Assembly: GCA_024641895.1 (NCBI GenBank) | Contig: JAHECE010000002.1 | Span: forward strand, 1 to 23,143 | Direction: 5' to 3' | DNA from: Actinomycetales bacterium | GTDB taxonomy: Bacteria > Actinomycetota > Actinomycetes > Actinomycetales > JAHECE01 | Length of the DNA: 23,143 nucleotides | In this document: piece by piece, positions 9,013 to 15,952 of the stretch | How positions within the stretch are numbered: the stretch's first letter is position 1 | Layout of the letters: each line of letters starts with the position of its first letter | The notes under the pieces: model-generated | What the model was told of the DNA's origin: nothing | Seen by the model: the letters and a program-made list of their open reading frames with translations, nothing else | The model's database searches: none | Made by a program: the position numbers and the translations under genes

Positions 9013-10052
9013 GCCCGCAGCCCACGCGCCGGCAGGATGCCGAGGCGGTCGTAGACGCGCTCCATCGTCGCCCGGGCGATCACCCGGGCCCGTTCCGCGC
9101 CGTCGGCGAGCACGTCGTCGAGCAGGTCGGGTGAGTCGAGGTACTCGTTGACCTTCTCGCGGATGGGAGCCAGGGCCTCGACGACGACGACGGCCACGTC
9201 CTTCTTGAGGTCGCCGTAGCCGCGTCCCTCGTAGTCGGCCTCCAGCTCGATGACGCTGCGGCCGGTGAGCGCAGAGGCAATCGTCAGGAGGTTGGACACG
9301 CCCGGCTTCCGCTCCTGGTCGAAACGGATCTCCCGATCGGAGTCGGTCACCGCCGAGCGAACCCGCTTCGACAGCACCGCGGGCTCGTCGAGGACCTCGA
9401 GGATCCCGTTGGGACTCGCCGTGGACTTGCTCATCTTGGCGGTCGGGTCCTGAAGGTCGTAGATCTTGGCCGTCGCCTTCATGATGTACGGCTCCGGAAC
9501 CCGCACGAGCCGGCCGAAGCGAGCGTTGAGGCGTTGGGCGAGGTCGCGGCTCAGCTCGAGGTGCTGGCGCTGGTCCTCACCCACCGGGACGAGCTCGGCG
9601 TCGTAGAGCAGGATGTCCGCGGCCATGAGCACGGGGTAGGTGAAGAGCCCGACCGTGGTGCCCTCGTTGCCGTGCCGCGCCGACTTGTCCTTGAACTGCG
9701 TCATCCGGCCGGCCTCGCCGAACCCGGTCATCGTGCCCAGGACCCAGGCCAGCTCGGCGTGCTCGGCGACGTGCGACTGCACGAAGAGGATCGACCGCTC
9801 CGGGTCGACACCGGCTGCGAGGTACTGCGCGGCGGTCCGGCGGGTCCGCTCGCGCAGCTGGGCGGGATCCGGGTTGACGGTGAGGGCGTGCAGGTCGACG
9901 ACGGAGTAGACCGTGTCGTAGTCGTCCTGCAGGGCGACCCACTGGGTGAGCGCGCCGAGGTAGTTGCCGAGATGGAGCGAGTCCGCCGTCGGCTGCATCG
10001 CGGAGAACACCCGCGGACGGGCGCCGGGCGACGTCGGCGTGGGATCGGGCAT
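9009..10052 (-). CDS. trpS: tryptophanyl-tRNA synthetase
   Basis: Class I aminoacyl-tRNA synthetase charging tRNA-Trp. From the start chosen it has 347 aa. The HIGH-box variant H-L-G-N is at 27-30 and KMSKS is present before the C-terminal helical domain. The FSAMQPTADSLHLGNY segment and the G-E-D-Q-R-Q-H loop are typical. The frame is open upstream to 10301, but that part is antisense to galK. Two nearby ATGs compete: 10061 has no ribosome site, while 10052 is preceded, exactly 7 nt upstream, by CAAGAT with a TG extension, suggesting a leaderless start there. It is divergent from galK and coupled to the 2H-phosphoesterase gene. Confidence 0.95.
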   Translation of the reverse strand: MPDPTPTSPGARPRVFSAMQPTADSLHLGNYLGALTQWVALQDDYDTVYSVVDLHALTVNPDPAQLRERTRRTAAQYLAAGVDPERSILFVQSHVAEHAELAWVLGTMTGFGEAGRMTQFKDKSARHGNEGTTVGLFTYPVLMAADILLYDAELVPVGEDQRQHLELSRDLAQRLNARFGRLVRVPEPYIMKATAKIYDLQDPTAKMSKSTASPNGILEVLDEPAVLSKRVRSAVTDSDREIRFDQERKPGVSNLLTIASALTGRSVIELEADYEGRGYGDLKKDVAVVVVEALAPIREKVNEYLDSPDLLDDVLADGAERARVIARATMERVYDRLGILPARGLRA

Positions 10053-10059
10053 GGAGGTC

Positions 10060-10068
10060 ATCTTGACA
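10060..10068 (-). promoter_or_regulatory. candidate extended -10 (TGTCAAGAT) of trpS
   Basis: On the minus strand a TGn extension plus CAAGAT ends 7 nt before the ATG at 10052. The hexamer departs from TAnnnT at its first base, so this is weaker than the other -10 elements in the window. If right, the alternative ATG at 10061 lies inside the promoter and cannot be used. Confidence 0.4.
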
Positions 10069-10154
10069 GGCCCGGGGGGCGGGGGAGAAAACCCGGGTCG
10101 CCGCTCGAGCCGGATGCGGAGAGAATTGCGGGCGCAGGCGATGGCCGGTGCGGC

Positions 10155-10160
10155 TAGCGT
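10155..10160 (+). promoter_or_regulatory. -10 element TAGCGT of galK (leaderless)
   Basis: TAGCGT ends 7 nt before the GTG of galK, and no Shine-Dalgarno lies between. The spacing places transcription initiation at the start codon and decides in favour of GTG 10168 over longer in-frame options. Confidence 0.6.
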
Positions 10161-10167
10161 CGGACGG

Positions 10168-11388
10168 GTGAACTCGACTCCCGCACTGATCGAAGCCTGG
10201 GACGACGCCGCCGGCGCCGCACGCGCCGCCACGCTCTTCCGGGAGGTGTACGGCTCGGAGCCCGACGGCGTCTGGGCAGCACCGGGCCGGGTCAACCTCA
10301 TCGGCGAGCATGTCGACTACAACGGCGGACTCTGCCTTCCCATCGCGCTCCCGCACCGCACCTTCGTCGCGCTGCGGCGCAACGACGCCGGATCGACCGA
10401 GGCCGACCGGGTGCGGCTGGTCTCGGGGCTCGACCCGCAGACGGTCTGGTCGGGAGACCTCGCCCACATCGCGCCCGGTGAGGTACGTGGCTGGGTCGCC
10501 TACGCCGGCGGCTCGGCATGGTCCCTGCAGCAGGACGGGTTCTCGCTCGGCGGCTTCGACGCCGCGATCGACTCGTGCGTCCCGCTCGGCGCGGGTCTCT
10601 CCTCGTCGGCAGCGATCGAGTGCGCCGTCGGCGTCGCCCTGGACGACGCCTTCGGACTCGGCCTCTCCGGCCCGCAAGGTCGCGCCCGGCTCGCCGCGGC
10701 CTGCGTGCGGGCCGAGAACGACGTCGCGGGGGCTCCGACCGGGGGGATGGACCAGGCGGCGTCGCTGCGCACCCTGGCCGGGCACGCGCTGCTGCTGGAC
10801 AACATCGACGCCAGCGTCCGCCAGGTGCCGTTCGACCTCGAGGCCGTCGGGCTCGAGCTGCTCGTCATCGACACCCGGGCGGAGCACGCGCTCGTGGACG
10901 GTCAGTACGCCGCGCGGCGCGCGACGTGCCACGCGGCGGCGGCGAGGCTCGGGGTAGGCACGCTCCGCGAGGTCACGGACCTCGACGCCGCCCTCGCCCG
11001 CCTCGAGGACTCCGACGAGCGCAAGCGCGTGCGCCACGTCGTGACGGAGATCGCCCGCGTCGAGGAGTTCGAGAAGCTCGTGGCGCAGGGTCGTATCCGC
11101 GAGGTCGGCCCGCTGCTCGACGCCTCGCACGCCTCCCTGCGCGACGACTACGAGGTCAGCGTCGCCGAGCTCGACCTAGCCGTGGAGACGGCCCGGGCCG
11201 CCGGAGCGCTCGGCGCCCGGATGACGGGCGGCGGGTTCGGCGGCTCGGCCATCGCCCTGATCGAGGCGGGGTCGGCTCCGGCCGTAGCCGCCGCCGTCTC
11301 AGCAGCGTTCGAGGAGCACGCCATGGGCACGCCCGAGTTCCTCGTCGCCACGCCGTCCAGCCCCGCAGGGCGCGTGGCCACACCCTGA
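10168..11388 (+). CDS. galK: galactokinase
   Basis: GHMP kinase phosphorylating galactose to galactose-1-phosphate, first committed step of the Leloir pathway. It has 406 aa. The galactokinase signature GRVNLIGEHVDYN is at 40-52, the ATP loop PLGAGLSSSAA at 139-149, the catalytic-base Asp195 in GGMDQ, and the GGGFGGSAIAL motif near the C-terminus. The start is GTG at 10168, supported by a -10 hexamer 7 nt upstream; the frame is open further up, but that stretch overlaps trpS on the other strand. galT and galE are not in the window. Only 36 bp separate it from the first EIIA gene on the same strand, so co-transcription is likely. Confidence 0.95.
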   Translation: MNSTPALIEAWDDAAGAARAATLFREVYGSEPDGVWAAPGRVNLIGEHVDYNGGLCLPIALPHRTFVALRRNDAGSTEADRVRLVSGLDPQTVWSGDLAHIAPGEVRGWVAYAGGSAWSLQQDGFSLGGFDAAIDSCVPLGAGLSSSAAIECAVGVALDDAFGLGLSGPQGRARLAAACVRAENDVAGAPTGGMDQAASLRTLAGHALLLDNIDASVRQVPFDLEAVGLELLVIDTRAEHALVDGQYAARRATCHAAAARLGVGTLREVTDLDAALARLEDSDERKRVRHVVTEIARVEEFEKLVAQGRIREVGPLLDASHASLRDDYEVSVAELDLAVETARAAGALGARMTGGGFGGSAIALIEAGSAPAVAAAVSAAFEEHAMGTPEFLVATPSSPAGRVATP

Positions 11389-11424
11389 TCCGCGACACCG
11401 ACGCCCCGTTGGAGGGCTGAGAAG

Positions 11425-11877
11425 ATGCCACTACCACCACTGGAGGCCCGAGCGATCCGCCTCGGCCTGACCGCGGTCGACAAGCACGACGCCATCGAGC
11501 AGGCCGGCCGCGTGCTCGTGGAGATCGGCGCCGTCGACGAGGACTACGTCGCCGCGATGCACGAACGGGAACGCTCGATCAGCACCTTCATCGGCGGCTC
11601 CGTCGCGATCCCCCACGGCACTCCCCCGAGCCGCGTGCACGTCAACCGCGCCGCGCTGTCGTTCATCCAGTTTCCGGACGGCGTCGACTGGGGCGAGGGG
11701 TACACGGTCCGGGCCGCGGTGGGGATCGCCTCGTTCACCGATGAGCACATGACCGTCCTCATCGCCCTGGCCAAGATCCTGATGGACCCCCAGAAGGCTG
11801 AGGCCCTCCACAAGGCCACGACGCGCGACGAGGTGCTGGCCCTGGTGCATCCCGACGAGAGCCGTGTGCAGCCCTGA
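11425..11877 (+). CDS. PTS EIIA component, fructose/mannitol type (copy 1)
   Basis: A 150-aa stand-alone EIIA domain of the fructose/mannitol family (PTS EIIA type 2), the protein that takes phosphate from HPr and passes it to an EIIB. The phosphorylated residue should be His64 in the A-I-P-H-G-T motif. The start is ATG at 11425 behind a good GGAGG (11411-11415). It follows galK by 36 bp. It is a tandem paralogue of the gene at 12150-12596: residues 1-37 are almost identical and the C-terminal halves differ more. No EIIB or EIIC is found in the window, so the transporter it serves is unknown. A regulatory role rather than a transport role is possible. Confidence 0.9.
   Translation: MPLPPLEARAIRLGLTAVDKHDAIEQAGRVLVEIGAVDEDYVAAMHERERSISTFIGGSVAIPHGTPPSRVHVNRAALSFIQFPDGVDWGEGYTVRAAVGIASFTDEHMTVLIALAKILMDPQKAEALHKATTRDEVLALVHPDESRVQP
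11439..11537 (+). repeat. direct repeat, copy 1 (5' part of EIIA copy 1)
   Basis: This 99-nt stretch matches 12164-12262 at a constant offset of 725 with three mismatches (at 11451, 11490 and 11509), counted by eye. A shorter, looser similarity extends upstream over the shared T-T-G-G-A-G-G-G-C-T-G-A leader. Confidence 0.9.
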
Positions 11878-11983
11878 TCCACGTGGGCGTCGCACACGCG
11901 AGCGGGAACATCCGGCAGGTCCGTCGCTGCTTGGCTCGCGTCGGGAGCAGCTCGACGAACCGAGGAAGTGAAAGGGTGGACCC

Positions 11984-12148
11984 GTGATCGTGCACACTGT
12001 CCGAAGACCACGGGCCGGCAAGCCGGTGGTCGCGTGCGACGCGGCCTCGGCCTCGGCCTCGGGCGTCCCGCCCGCTTCGCCGCTCAACCGCGAGCTCACG
12101 ATGAGCACCGTGGCGGACAGCCACGGCACCGAGACCTTGGAGGGCTGA
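11984..12148 (+). CDS. doubtful 54-aa ORF between the EIIA genes, possibly an EIIB relic
   Basis: A GTG at 11984, preceded by AAGGGTGG, opens a 54-codon frame that stops 1 nt before the ATG of EIIA copy 2. Residues 13-21 read KPVVACDAA, resembling the V-V-A-C-D-A-G start of the phosphocysteine loop of mannitol-type EIIB. The following G-M-G-S-S is replaced by an Ala-Ser run made by three copies of a 6-bp repeat (12044-12061), and the rest of the EIIB fold is missing. It may be a decayed EIIB, a translated leader for copy 2, or no gene at all. The gap 11878-11983 before it shows nothing I recognise. Confidence 0.25.
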   Translation: MIVHTVRRPRAGKPVVACDAASASASGVPPASPLNRELTMSTVADSHGTETLEG

Positions 12149-12149
12149 C

Positions 12150-12596
12150 ATGGCCATGCCACGACTGGAGGCCCGCGCGATCCGCCTCGGCCTGACCGCG
12201 GTCGACAAGCACGATGCCATCGAGCAGGCCGGCGGCGTGCTCGTGGAGATCGGCGCCGTCGAGGAGGCCTACGTGGCCGCGATGCACGAACGAGAGAGCT
12301 CGATCAACACGTACATCGGTGAGGGCGTCGCGATCCCGCACGGCACCGAACAGGGCCGGGTCCACGTCAAGCGCACCGCCCTGTCGTTCCTCCAGTTCCC
12401 CGAAGGGGTCGACTGGGGCGAACAGAGAGCGACGGTCGCGGTGGGCATCGCCTCCCAGAGCAACGAGCACGTCGCCGTGCTCTCCGCCCTCGCGCAGATC
12501 CTGACGGACCCGGCCAGGGCCGAGGCCCTACGCAGCGCAACCTCACCCGGCCAGGTCTTGGCCCTGCTCGGTTACGACACCGACCAGGACAGCTGA
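12150..12596 (+). CDS. PTS EIIA component, fructose/mannitol type (copy 2)
   Basis: A 148-aa EIIA domain, paralogous to the protein 272 bp upstream. His64 in A-I-P-H-G-T is conserved, so both copies should be phosphorylatable. The start is ATG at 12150 with GGAGGG at 12139-12144; an ATG two codons later (12156) is less well spaced. The first 49 residues are almost the same as copy 1, while the last 40 show many substitutions and a different tail. Like copy 1 it has no EIIB/EIIC partner here. A hairpin at 12611-12642 follows and probably ends the galK-EIIA-EIIA transcript. The two copies may serve different EIIB partners or conditions, which is inference. Confidence 0.9.
   Translation: MAMPRLEARAIRLGLTAVDKHDAIEQAGGVLVEIGAVEEAYVAAMHERESSINTYIGEGVAIPHGTEQGRVHVKRTALSFLQFPEGVDWGEQRATVAVGIASQSNEHVAVLSALAQILTDPARAEALRSATSPGQVLALLGYDTDQDS
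12164..12262 (+). repeat. direct repeat, copy 2 (5' part of EIIA copy 2)
   Basis: Partner of 11439-11537; 96 of 99 positions are identical. Beyond position 12262 similarity drops visibly. Confidence 0.9.
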
Positions 12597-12610
12597 CCGT
12601 CCTTGCCGGC

Positions 12611-12642
12611 GACGGCGGCCCCTGCCGGCCGACGCCGCCGTC
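12611..12642. terminator. bidirectional hairpin between convergent EIIA copy 2 and xthA
   Basis: GACGGCGGC (12611-12619) and GCCGCCGTC (12634-12642) form a perfect 9-bp stem with a 14-nt loop in the 49-bp convergent gap. There is no T-run on either side, as is common for GC-rich actinobacterial terminators. Its position right after one stop codon and just before the other supports a shared terminator. Confidence 0.6.
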
Positions 12643-12645
12643 ACG

Positions 12646-13437
12646 TCACAGGTCATAGGTCACCACGAACGGCGCGTGGTCGCTGAACCGCTCGGCGTAC
12701 GTCGCGGCCCGGTCCACAGCCATCTCGTGGGCGAGTCCGGCCAGCGCCGGCGTGGCCAGCTGGTGGTCGATCCGCCAGCCGGCGTCGTTGTCGAAGGCCT
12801 TCCCGCGCCAGGACCACCAGGTGTGCGGCCCGGGCACCTCACCCGCAAGGAGACGGCCGACGTCGGCCCAGCCGAGGCCGTCGAACCAGCGGTCGAGGTA
12901 CGCCCGCTCCTGCGGCAGGAAGCCGGCCGACTTCTGGTTGCCCTTCCAGTTCTTCAGGTCGAGCTCGCGGTGCGCGATGTTCAGGTCGCCGGCGACGACG
13001 GCGCGGCGTCCGTCCCCCAGCTCGCCGAGCCTGGTGGTCATGGCGTCGAGGAAGGCGTACTTGGCGGCCATCCGCGGCGTACCGGCGTCGCCCTTGTGGA
13101 CATAGACCGACACCACGGTGAGCAGGCCGCCGTCGGGCAGCTCGACATCGGCCTCGACCCAGCGGCCGGAGGACTCGTCGTCGCGGGGACCCGGTCCGAC
13201 GCGAACGGCGCACAGCGGGAGCCGCGAGGCGACGGCGACGCCGGCCCGGCCCTTGACCGCGCATGCCTCGTGGGCGATGTGCCAGCCCTCGCCGAGATGC
13301 TCGGCGAGGTGTTCGTCGTCCGCCCGCACCTCTTGGAGCGCGAGGACGTCGGGGCTGCGCCCGTCCAGCCACGCGCCCATCCCCCGCCGGTACGCCGCCC
13401 GGATGCCGTTGACGTTGACGGAGGCGACGGTCAGCAC
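12646..13437 (-). CDS. xthA: exodeoxyribonuclease III (AP endonuclease)
   Basis: Mg-dependent 3'-5' exonuclease and AP endonuclease of base-excision repair. It has 263 aa, matching the E. coli enzyme's length. The endonuclease/exonuclease/phosphatase fold residues are visible: N10 and G11 in N-V-N-G-I-R, Glu36 in L-Q-E-V-R, Tyr112, Asp151 and Asn153 in G-D-L-N-I-A-H, Asp224 in R-I-D-H, and the Asp-His pair in S-D-H-A-P near the C-terminus. The start is the GTG at 13437, giving the expected V-L-T-V-A-S-V-N-V-N-G N-terminus. The open frame upstream to 13497 overlaps folD and adds a non-conserved Arg-rich tail. It lies 13 nt after folD and probably forms the third gene of the glyA operon. Confidence 0.93.
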   Translation of the reverse strand: MLTVASVNVNGIRAAYRRGMGAWLDGRSPDVLALQEVRADDEHLAEHLGEGWHIAHEACAVKGRAGVAVASRLPLCAVRVGPGPRDDESSGRWVEADVELPDGGLLTVVSVYVHKGDAGTPRMAAKYAFLDAMTTRLGELGDGRRAVVAGDLNIAHRELDLKNWKGNQKSAGFLPQERAYLDRWFDGLGWADVGRLLAGEVPGPHTWWSWRGKAFDNDAGWRIDHQLATPALAGLAHEMAVDRAATYAERFSDHAPFVVTYDL

Positions 13438-13450
13438 GCCCGCGCGCCCG

Positions 13451-14326
13451 TCATGACCGTTCCGCTGTCTCCACGACGTTCGCCAGGAGCATCGCACGGG
13501 TCATCGGCCCGACTCCGCCCGGGTTGGGCGAGAGCCAGCCTGCGACGTCGGCGACGCCCGGCGCGACGTCGCCCCGCAGACGGGCCTTGCCGGTCTCGGG
13601 GTCGACGACGCGGCTGACGCCGACGTCGAGGACGACGGCGCCCGGGGCGACCATGTCCGCCCCGATGATCCCGGGCACACCGGCCGCGGCCACGATGACG
13701 TCGGCCTGCCGGGTGTGCGACGCGAGGTCCTTGGTACCCGTGTGGGTGAGGGTGACCGTCGCGTTGAGCTCGCGGCGCGTCAGGAGCAGGCCGATGCTGC
13801 GCCCGACCGTCGTGCCGCGACCGACGACCACGACGTGCTTGCCGGCCAGGTCGATGCCGTACCGGCCGATCAGCTCGACGACGGCGCGCGGCGTGCAGGG
13901 CAGCGGCGAGGTGACCGGCTCGTTGACCCGCAGGACGAGCCGCCCGAGGTTGGTCGGGTGCAGCCCGTCGGCGTCCTTGGCGGGATCGATGCGTTCGAGC
14001 ACCGCGTTGGTGTCGATGCCCTTGGGCAGCGGGAGCTGCACGATGTACCCGGTGCAGGCGGGATCGGCGTTCAGGGCGTCGACCGCGCTCTCGATGTCGG
14101 CCTGCGTCGCCGTTGCCGGCAGGTCCACGCGGATCGACGCGATGCCGACCTCCGCGCAGTCCCGGTGCTTGCCGCCGACGTACGCGCGGCTACCGGGGTC
14201 TTCCCCGACCAGCACGGTGCCGAGGCCGGGGGTGATGCCGCGCACGGCGAGCGCCGCCACCCGCTCGGCGAGCTCGGACTTGATCGCGGCCGCGGTCGCG
14301 GCGCCGTCGAGCTTGTGGGCAGTCAT
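13451..14326 (-). CDS. folD: methylenetetrahydrofolate dehydrogenase / cyclohydrolase
   Basis: Bifunctional folate enzyme interconverting 5,10-methylene-THF and 10-formyl-THF through 5,10-methenyl-THF, using NADP. It has 291 aa. The catalytic Lys is Lys53 in YVGGKHRDC, G-Y-I-V-Q-L-P-L-P-K lies at about 113-122, the nucleotide-binding G-R-G-T-T-V-G-R follows in the middle, and the PGGVGPMT signature is close to the C-terminus. The start at ATG 14326 is fixed by GGAGG with a 5-nt spacer; the open extension to 14440 lies in the intergenic hairpin region. It acts directly on the methylene-THF produced by GlyA encoded upstream. The 129-bp gap between them carries a strong hairpin that may tune expression. 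Confidence 0.96.
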   Translation of the reverse strand: MTAHKLDGAATAAAIKSELAERVAALAVRGITPGLGTVLVGEDPGSRAYVGGKHRDCAEVGIASIRVDLPATATQADIESAVDALNADPACTGYIVQLPLPKGIDTNAVLERIDPAKDADGLHPTNLGRLVLRVNEPVTSPLPCTPRAVVELIGRYGIDLAGKHVVVVGRGTTVGRSIGLLLTRRELNATVTLTHTGTKDLASHTRQADVIVAAAGVPGIIGADMVAPGAVVLDVGVSRVVDPETGKARLRGDVAPGVADVAGWLSPNPGGVGPMTRAMLLANVVETAERS

Positions 14327-14395
14327 CTGTCCTCCGGAATCTGTGGTCCTGGCACCGTCCGTGGCCGGCCGGGCGTGGCGGCGGACCTCGCAGCA

Positions 14396-14423
14396 GGAGG
14401 CCCGACGAATCGGGCTTCCCTCC
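14396..14423 (-). terminator. UUCG-loop hairpin between glyA and folD
   Basis: In the minus-strand transcript GCCCGA-UUCG-UCGGGC forms a perfect 6-bp stem capped by a UUCG tetraloop (14400-14415). Four more G-G-A-G/C-U-C-C pairs lie outside a 4-nt bulge. No U-run follows. It could be an attenuator, an mRNA-stabilising element or a partial terminator inside the operon. Confidence 0.45.
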
Positions 14424-14455
14424 GCGATGTCCGTCGCCACGACCGCCGAGGTCAG

Positions 14456-15751
14456 CTACTGCTGCAGGCCCTCGTAGAGCGGGAAGCCCTCGGTCAGCGC
14501 GTGCACGCGCGCCTTGAGGGCGGAGAGGTCCGAACCGAGGCCCTGGGTCAGCGCCGTCGCGATGATGTCGGCGACCTCGGCGAACTCGGTGGCGCCGAAC
14601 CCGCGCGTGGCGAGGGCAGGCGTCCCGATCCGCAGGCCCGAGGTGACCCTGGGCGGCCGAGGGTCGAACGGGACCGCGTTGCGGTTGACCGTGATCCCGG
14701 CCTCGTGGAGGAGGTCTTCGGCCTGCTGGCCGTCCAGCGACGAGTGACGCAGGTCGACGAGCACGAGGTGGACGTCGGTGCCGCCGGTCAGCACGCTGAC
14801 GCCGGCCTCGCGGACCTCGGGGGCCAGGAGCCGCTCGGCGATGATCTGCGCGCCCTCGATCGTGCGGGCCTGGCGCTCCCGGAACTCAGCCGAGGCGGCG
14901 ATCTTCAGCGCCACGGCCTTGGCCGCGACGACGTGCATGAGCGGGCCGCCCTGCTGACCAGGGAAGACCGCGGAGTCGAGCTTCTTGCCGAACTCCTCCT
15001 GGGCGAGGATCAGACCGGAGCGCGGTCCGCCGAGCGTCTTGTGCACGGTGGTCGAGACGACGTGCGAGTACGGGACGGGGCTCGGGTGCAGGCCGGCCGC
15101 GACCAGACCGGCGAAGTGCGCCATGTCGGTCCAGAGGTAGGCGCCCACCTCGTCGGCGATCGAGCGGAAGGCCGCGAAGTCCAGGTGGCGGGGGTACGCG
15201 GACCAACCGGCGATGATCACCTTGGGCCGCGTGGCGAGGGCGGCCTCGCGCAGGGCATCCATGTCGACCAGGTGGGTCGCCTCGTTCACGCCGTAGGCAG
15301 CGACGTCGTACAACCGGCCCGAGAAGTTGATCTTCATGCCGTGCGTCAGGTGCCCGCCATGGGCGAGCTGGAGGCCGAGGATGCCGTCGCCGGGCCGGAT
15401 GAGCGCGTGCAGCACGGCCGCGTTGGCCGTGGCGCCCGAGTGGGGCTGGACGTTGGCGTACTCGGCGCCGAAGAGCTCTTTGGCGCGCGAGATCGCGAGC
15501 GACTCGGCGATGTCGACCTGCTCGCAGCCGCCGTAGTACCGACGGCCGGGGTAGCCCTCGGCGTACTTGTTGGTCAGGACCGAGCCCTGCGCCTGCAGGA
15601 CCGAGCGCGGCACGAAGTTCTCGCTCGCAATCATCTCCAGGGTGCCGCGCTGACGCTGCAGCTCTCCCTCGAGAACAGCGGCGATGTCCGGGTCGACCTC
15701 GGCAAGCGTGGCGTCGGCTACGGACCGGGCGCGCGTGGGGATCTCGCTCAT
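14456..15751 (-). CDS. glyA: serine hydroxymethyltransferase
   Basis: PLP enzyme converting serine and THF to glycine and 5,10-methylene-THF, the main entry of one-carbon units. It has 431 aa, the normal length. The PLP lysine is Lys238 in S-T-T-V-H-K-T-L-G-G-P-R, with Asp209 and His212 in D-M-A-H-F-A-G; the N-terminal IASENFVP and GYPGRRYYGG segments are canonical. The start at ATG 15751 has GGAGGAAGC immediately upstream. A ZTP riboswitch lies 67 nt upstream in the leader, so expression should rise when ZTP/ZMP accumulates from a 10-formyl-THF shortage. It heads glyA-folD-xthA. Confidence 0.97.
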   Translation of the reverse strand: MSEIPTRARSVADATLAEVDPDIAAVLEGELQRQRGTLEMIASENFVPRSVLQAQGSVLTNKYAEGYPGRRYYGGCEQVDIAESLAISRAKELFGAEYANVQPHSGATANAAVLHALIRPGDGILGLQLAHGGHLTHGMKINFSGRLYDVAAYGVNEATHLVDMDALREAALATRPKVIIAGWSAYPRHLDFAAFRSIADEVGAYLWTDMAHFAGLVAAGLHPSPVPYSHVVSTTVHKTLGGPRSGLILAQEEFGKKLDSAVFPGQQGGPLMHVVAAKAVALKIAASAEFRERQARTIEGAQIIAERLLAPEVREAGVSVLTGGTDVHLVLVDLRHSSLDGQQAEDLLHEAGITVNRNAVPFDPRPPRVTSGLRIGTPALATRGFGATEFAEVADIIATALTQGLGSDLSALKARVHALTEGFPLYEGLQQ

Positions 15752-15818
15752 GCTTCCTCCGCTAGGGGCAACGTGGTGTCACTTGCGCGCGCGGGAGCAC
15801 ACGCGTTCGGTGACCCTC

Positions 15819-15900
15819 GGCCCAGGCGGGCGACCTCGAGGTCGGATGGAACGTCGCTCCCCGGTGGTTGGCCCACCTATCGGCGCCAGTCGCGACGGCA
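15819..15900 (-). ncRNA. ZTP riboswitch (pfl motif) in the glyA leader
   Basis: Read on the minus strand, the leader matches the pfl motif. P1 pairs CGTCGC (15897-15892) with GCGACG (15857-15852) around the conserved GACTGGCG, then GGTGG and CCACC form P2, followed by the invariant CCGGGGAGCGAC. A palindromic hairpin (CGACC-TCGA-GGTCG) comes next, and the aptamer ends with the conserved CCGCCTGGGC. The consensus is known from ZTP/ZMP-sensing RNAs controlling folate and purine genes, and the genes below (glyA, folD) are classic targets. About 67 nt separate the aptamer from the ATG. A GTCAC/GTGAC pair and a CTCC that could mask the GGAGG hint at translational control, which is inference. Confidence 0.92.
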
Positions 15901-15903
15901 ATC

Positions 15904-15931
15904 AGACTACCAAGCACCGCCGCGGCGTCCA
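15904..15931 (-). promoter_or_regulatory. promoter of the glyA riboswitch transcript
   Basis: On the minus strand TGGACG (15931-15926) and TAGTCT (15909-15904) are separated by 16 nt. The predicted start, about 7 nt after the -10 at roughly 15897, coincides with the first base of riboswitch helix P1, so the mRNA would begin with the aptamer. Confidence 0.6.
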
Positions 15932-15952
15932 GACCGCTGAGCGACCGGCCGA

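Noticed and set aside
10071..10097. CCCGGG repeated in the trpS-galK gap as a hairpin
   Set aside because: Two self-complementary 6-mers around a G-rich spacer are expected in such composition; no further pairing supports it.
11883..11987. 34-aa frame before the 54-aa ORF, ending with a GTGA overlap
   Set aside because: No ribosome site and no resemblance to any family; a short frame of this size is expected by chance.
13438..13497. Longer N-terminus for XthA starting at 13497
   Set aside because: The extra residues are Arg-rich, overlap folD and precede the normal family N-terminus, which begins at the GTG 13437.
13715..15940. 741-codon plus-strand frame opposite folD, glyA and the riboswitch
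   Set aside because: It crosses two genes and a structured leader; composition is typical of an antisense shadow.
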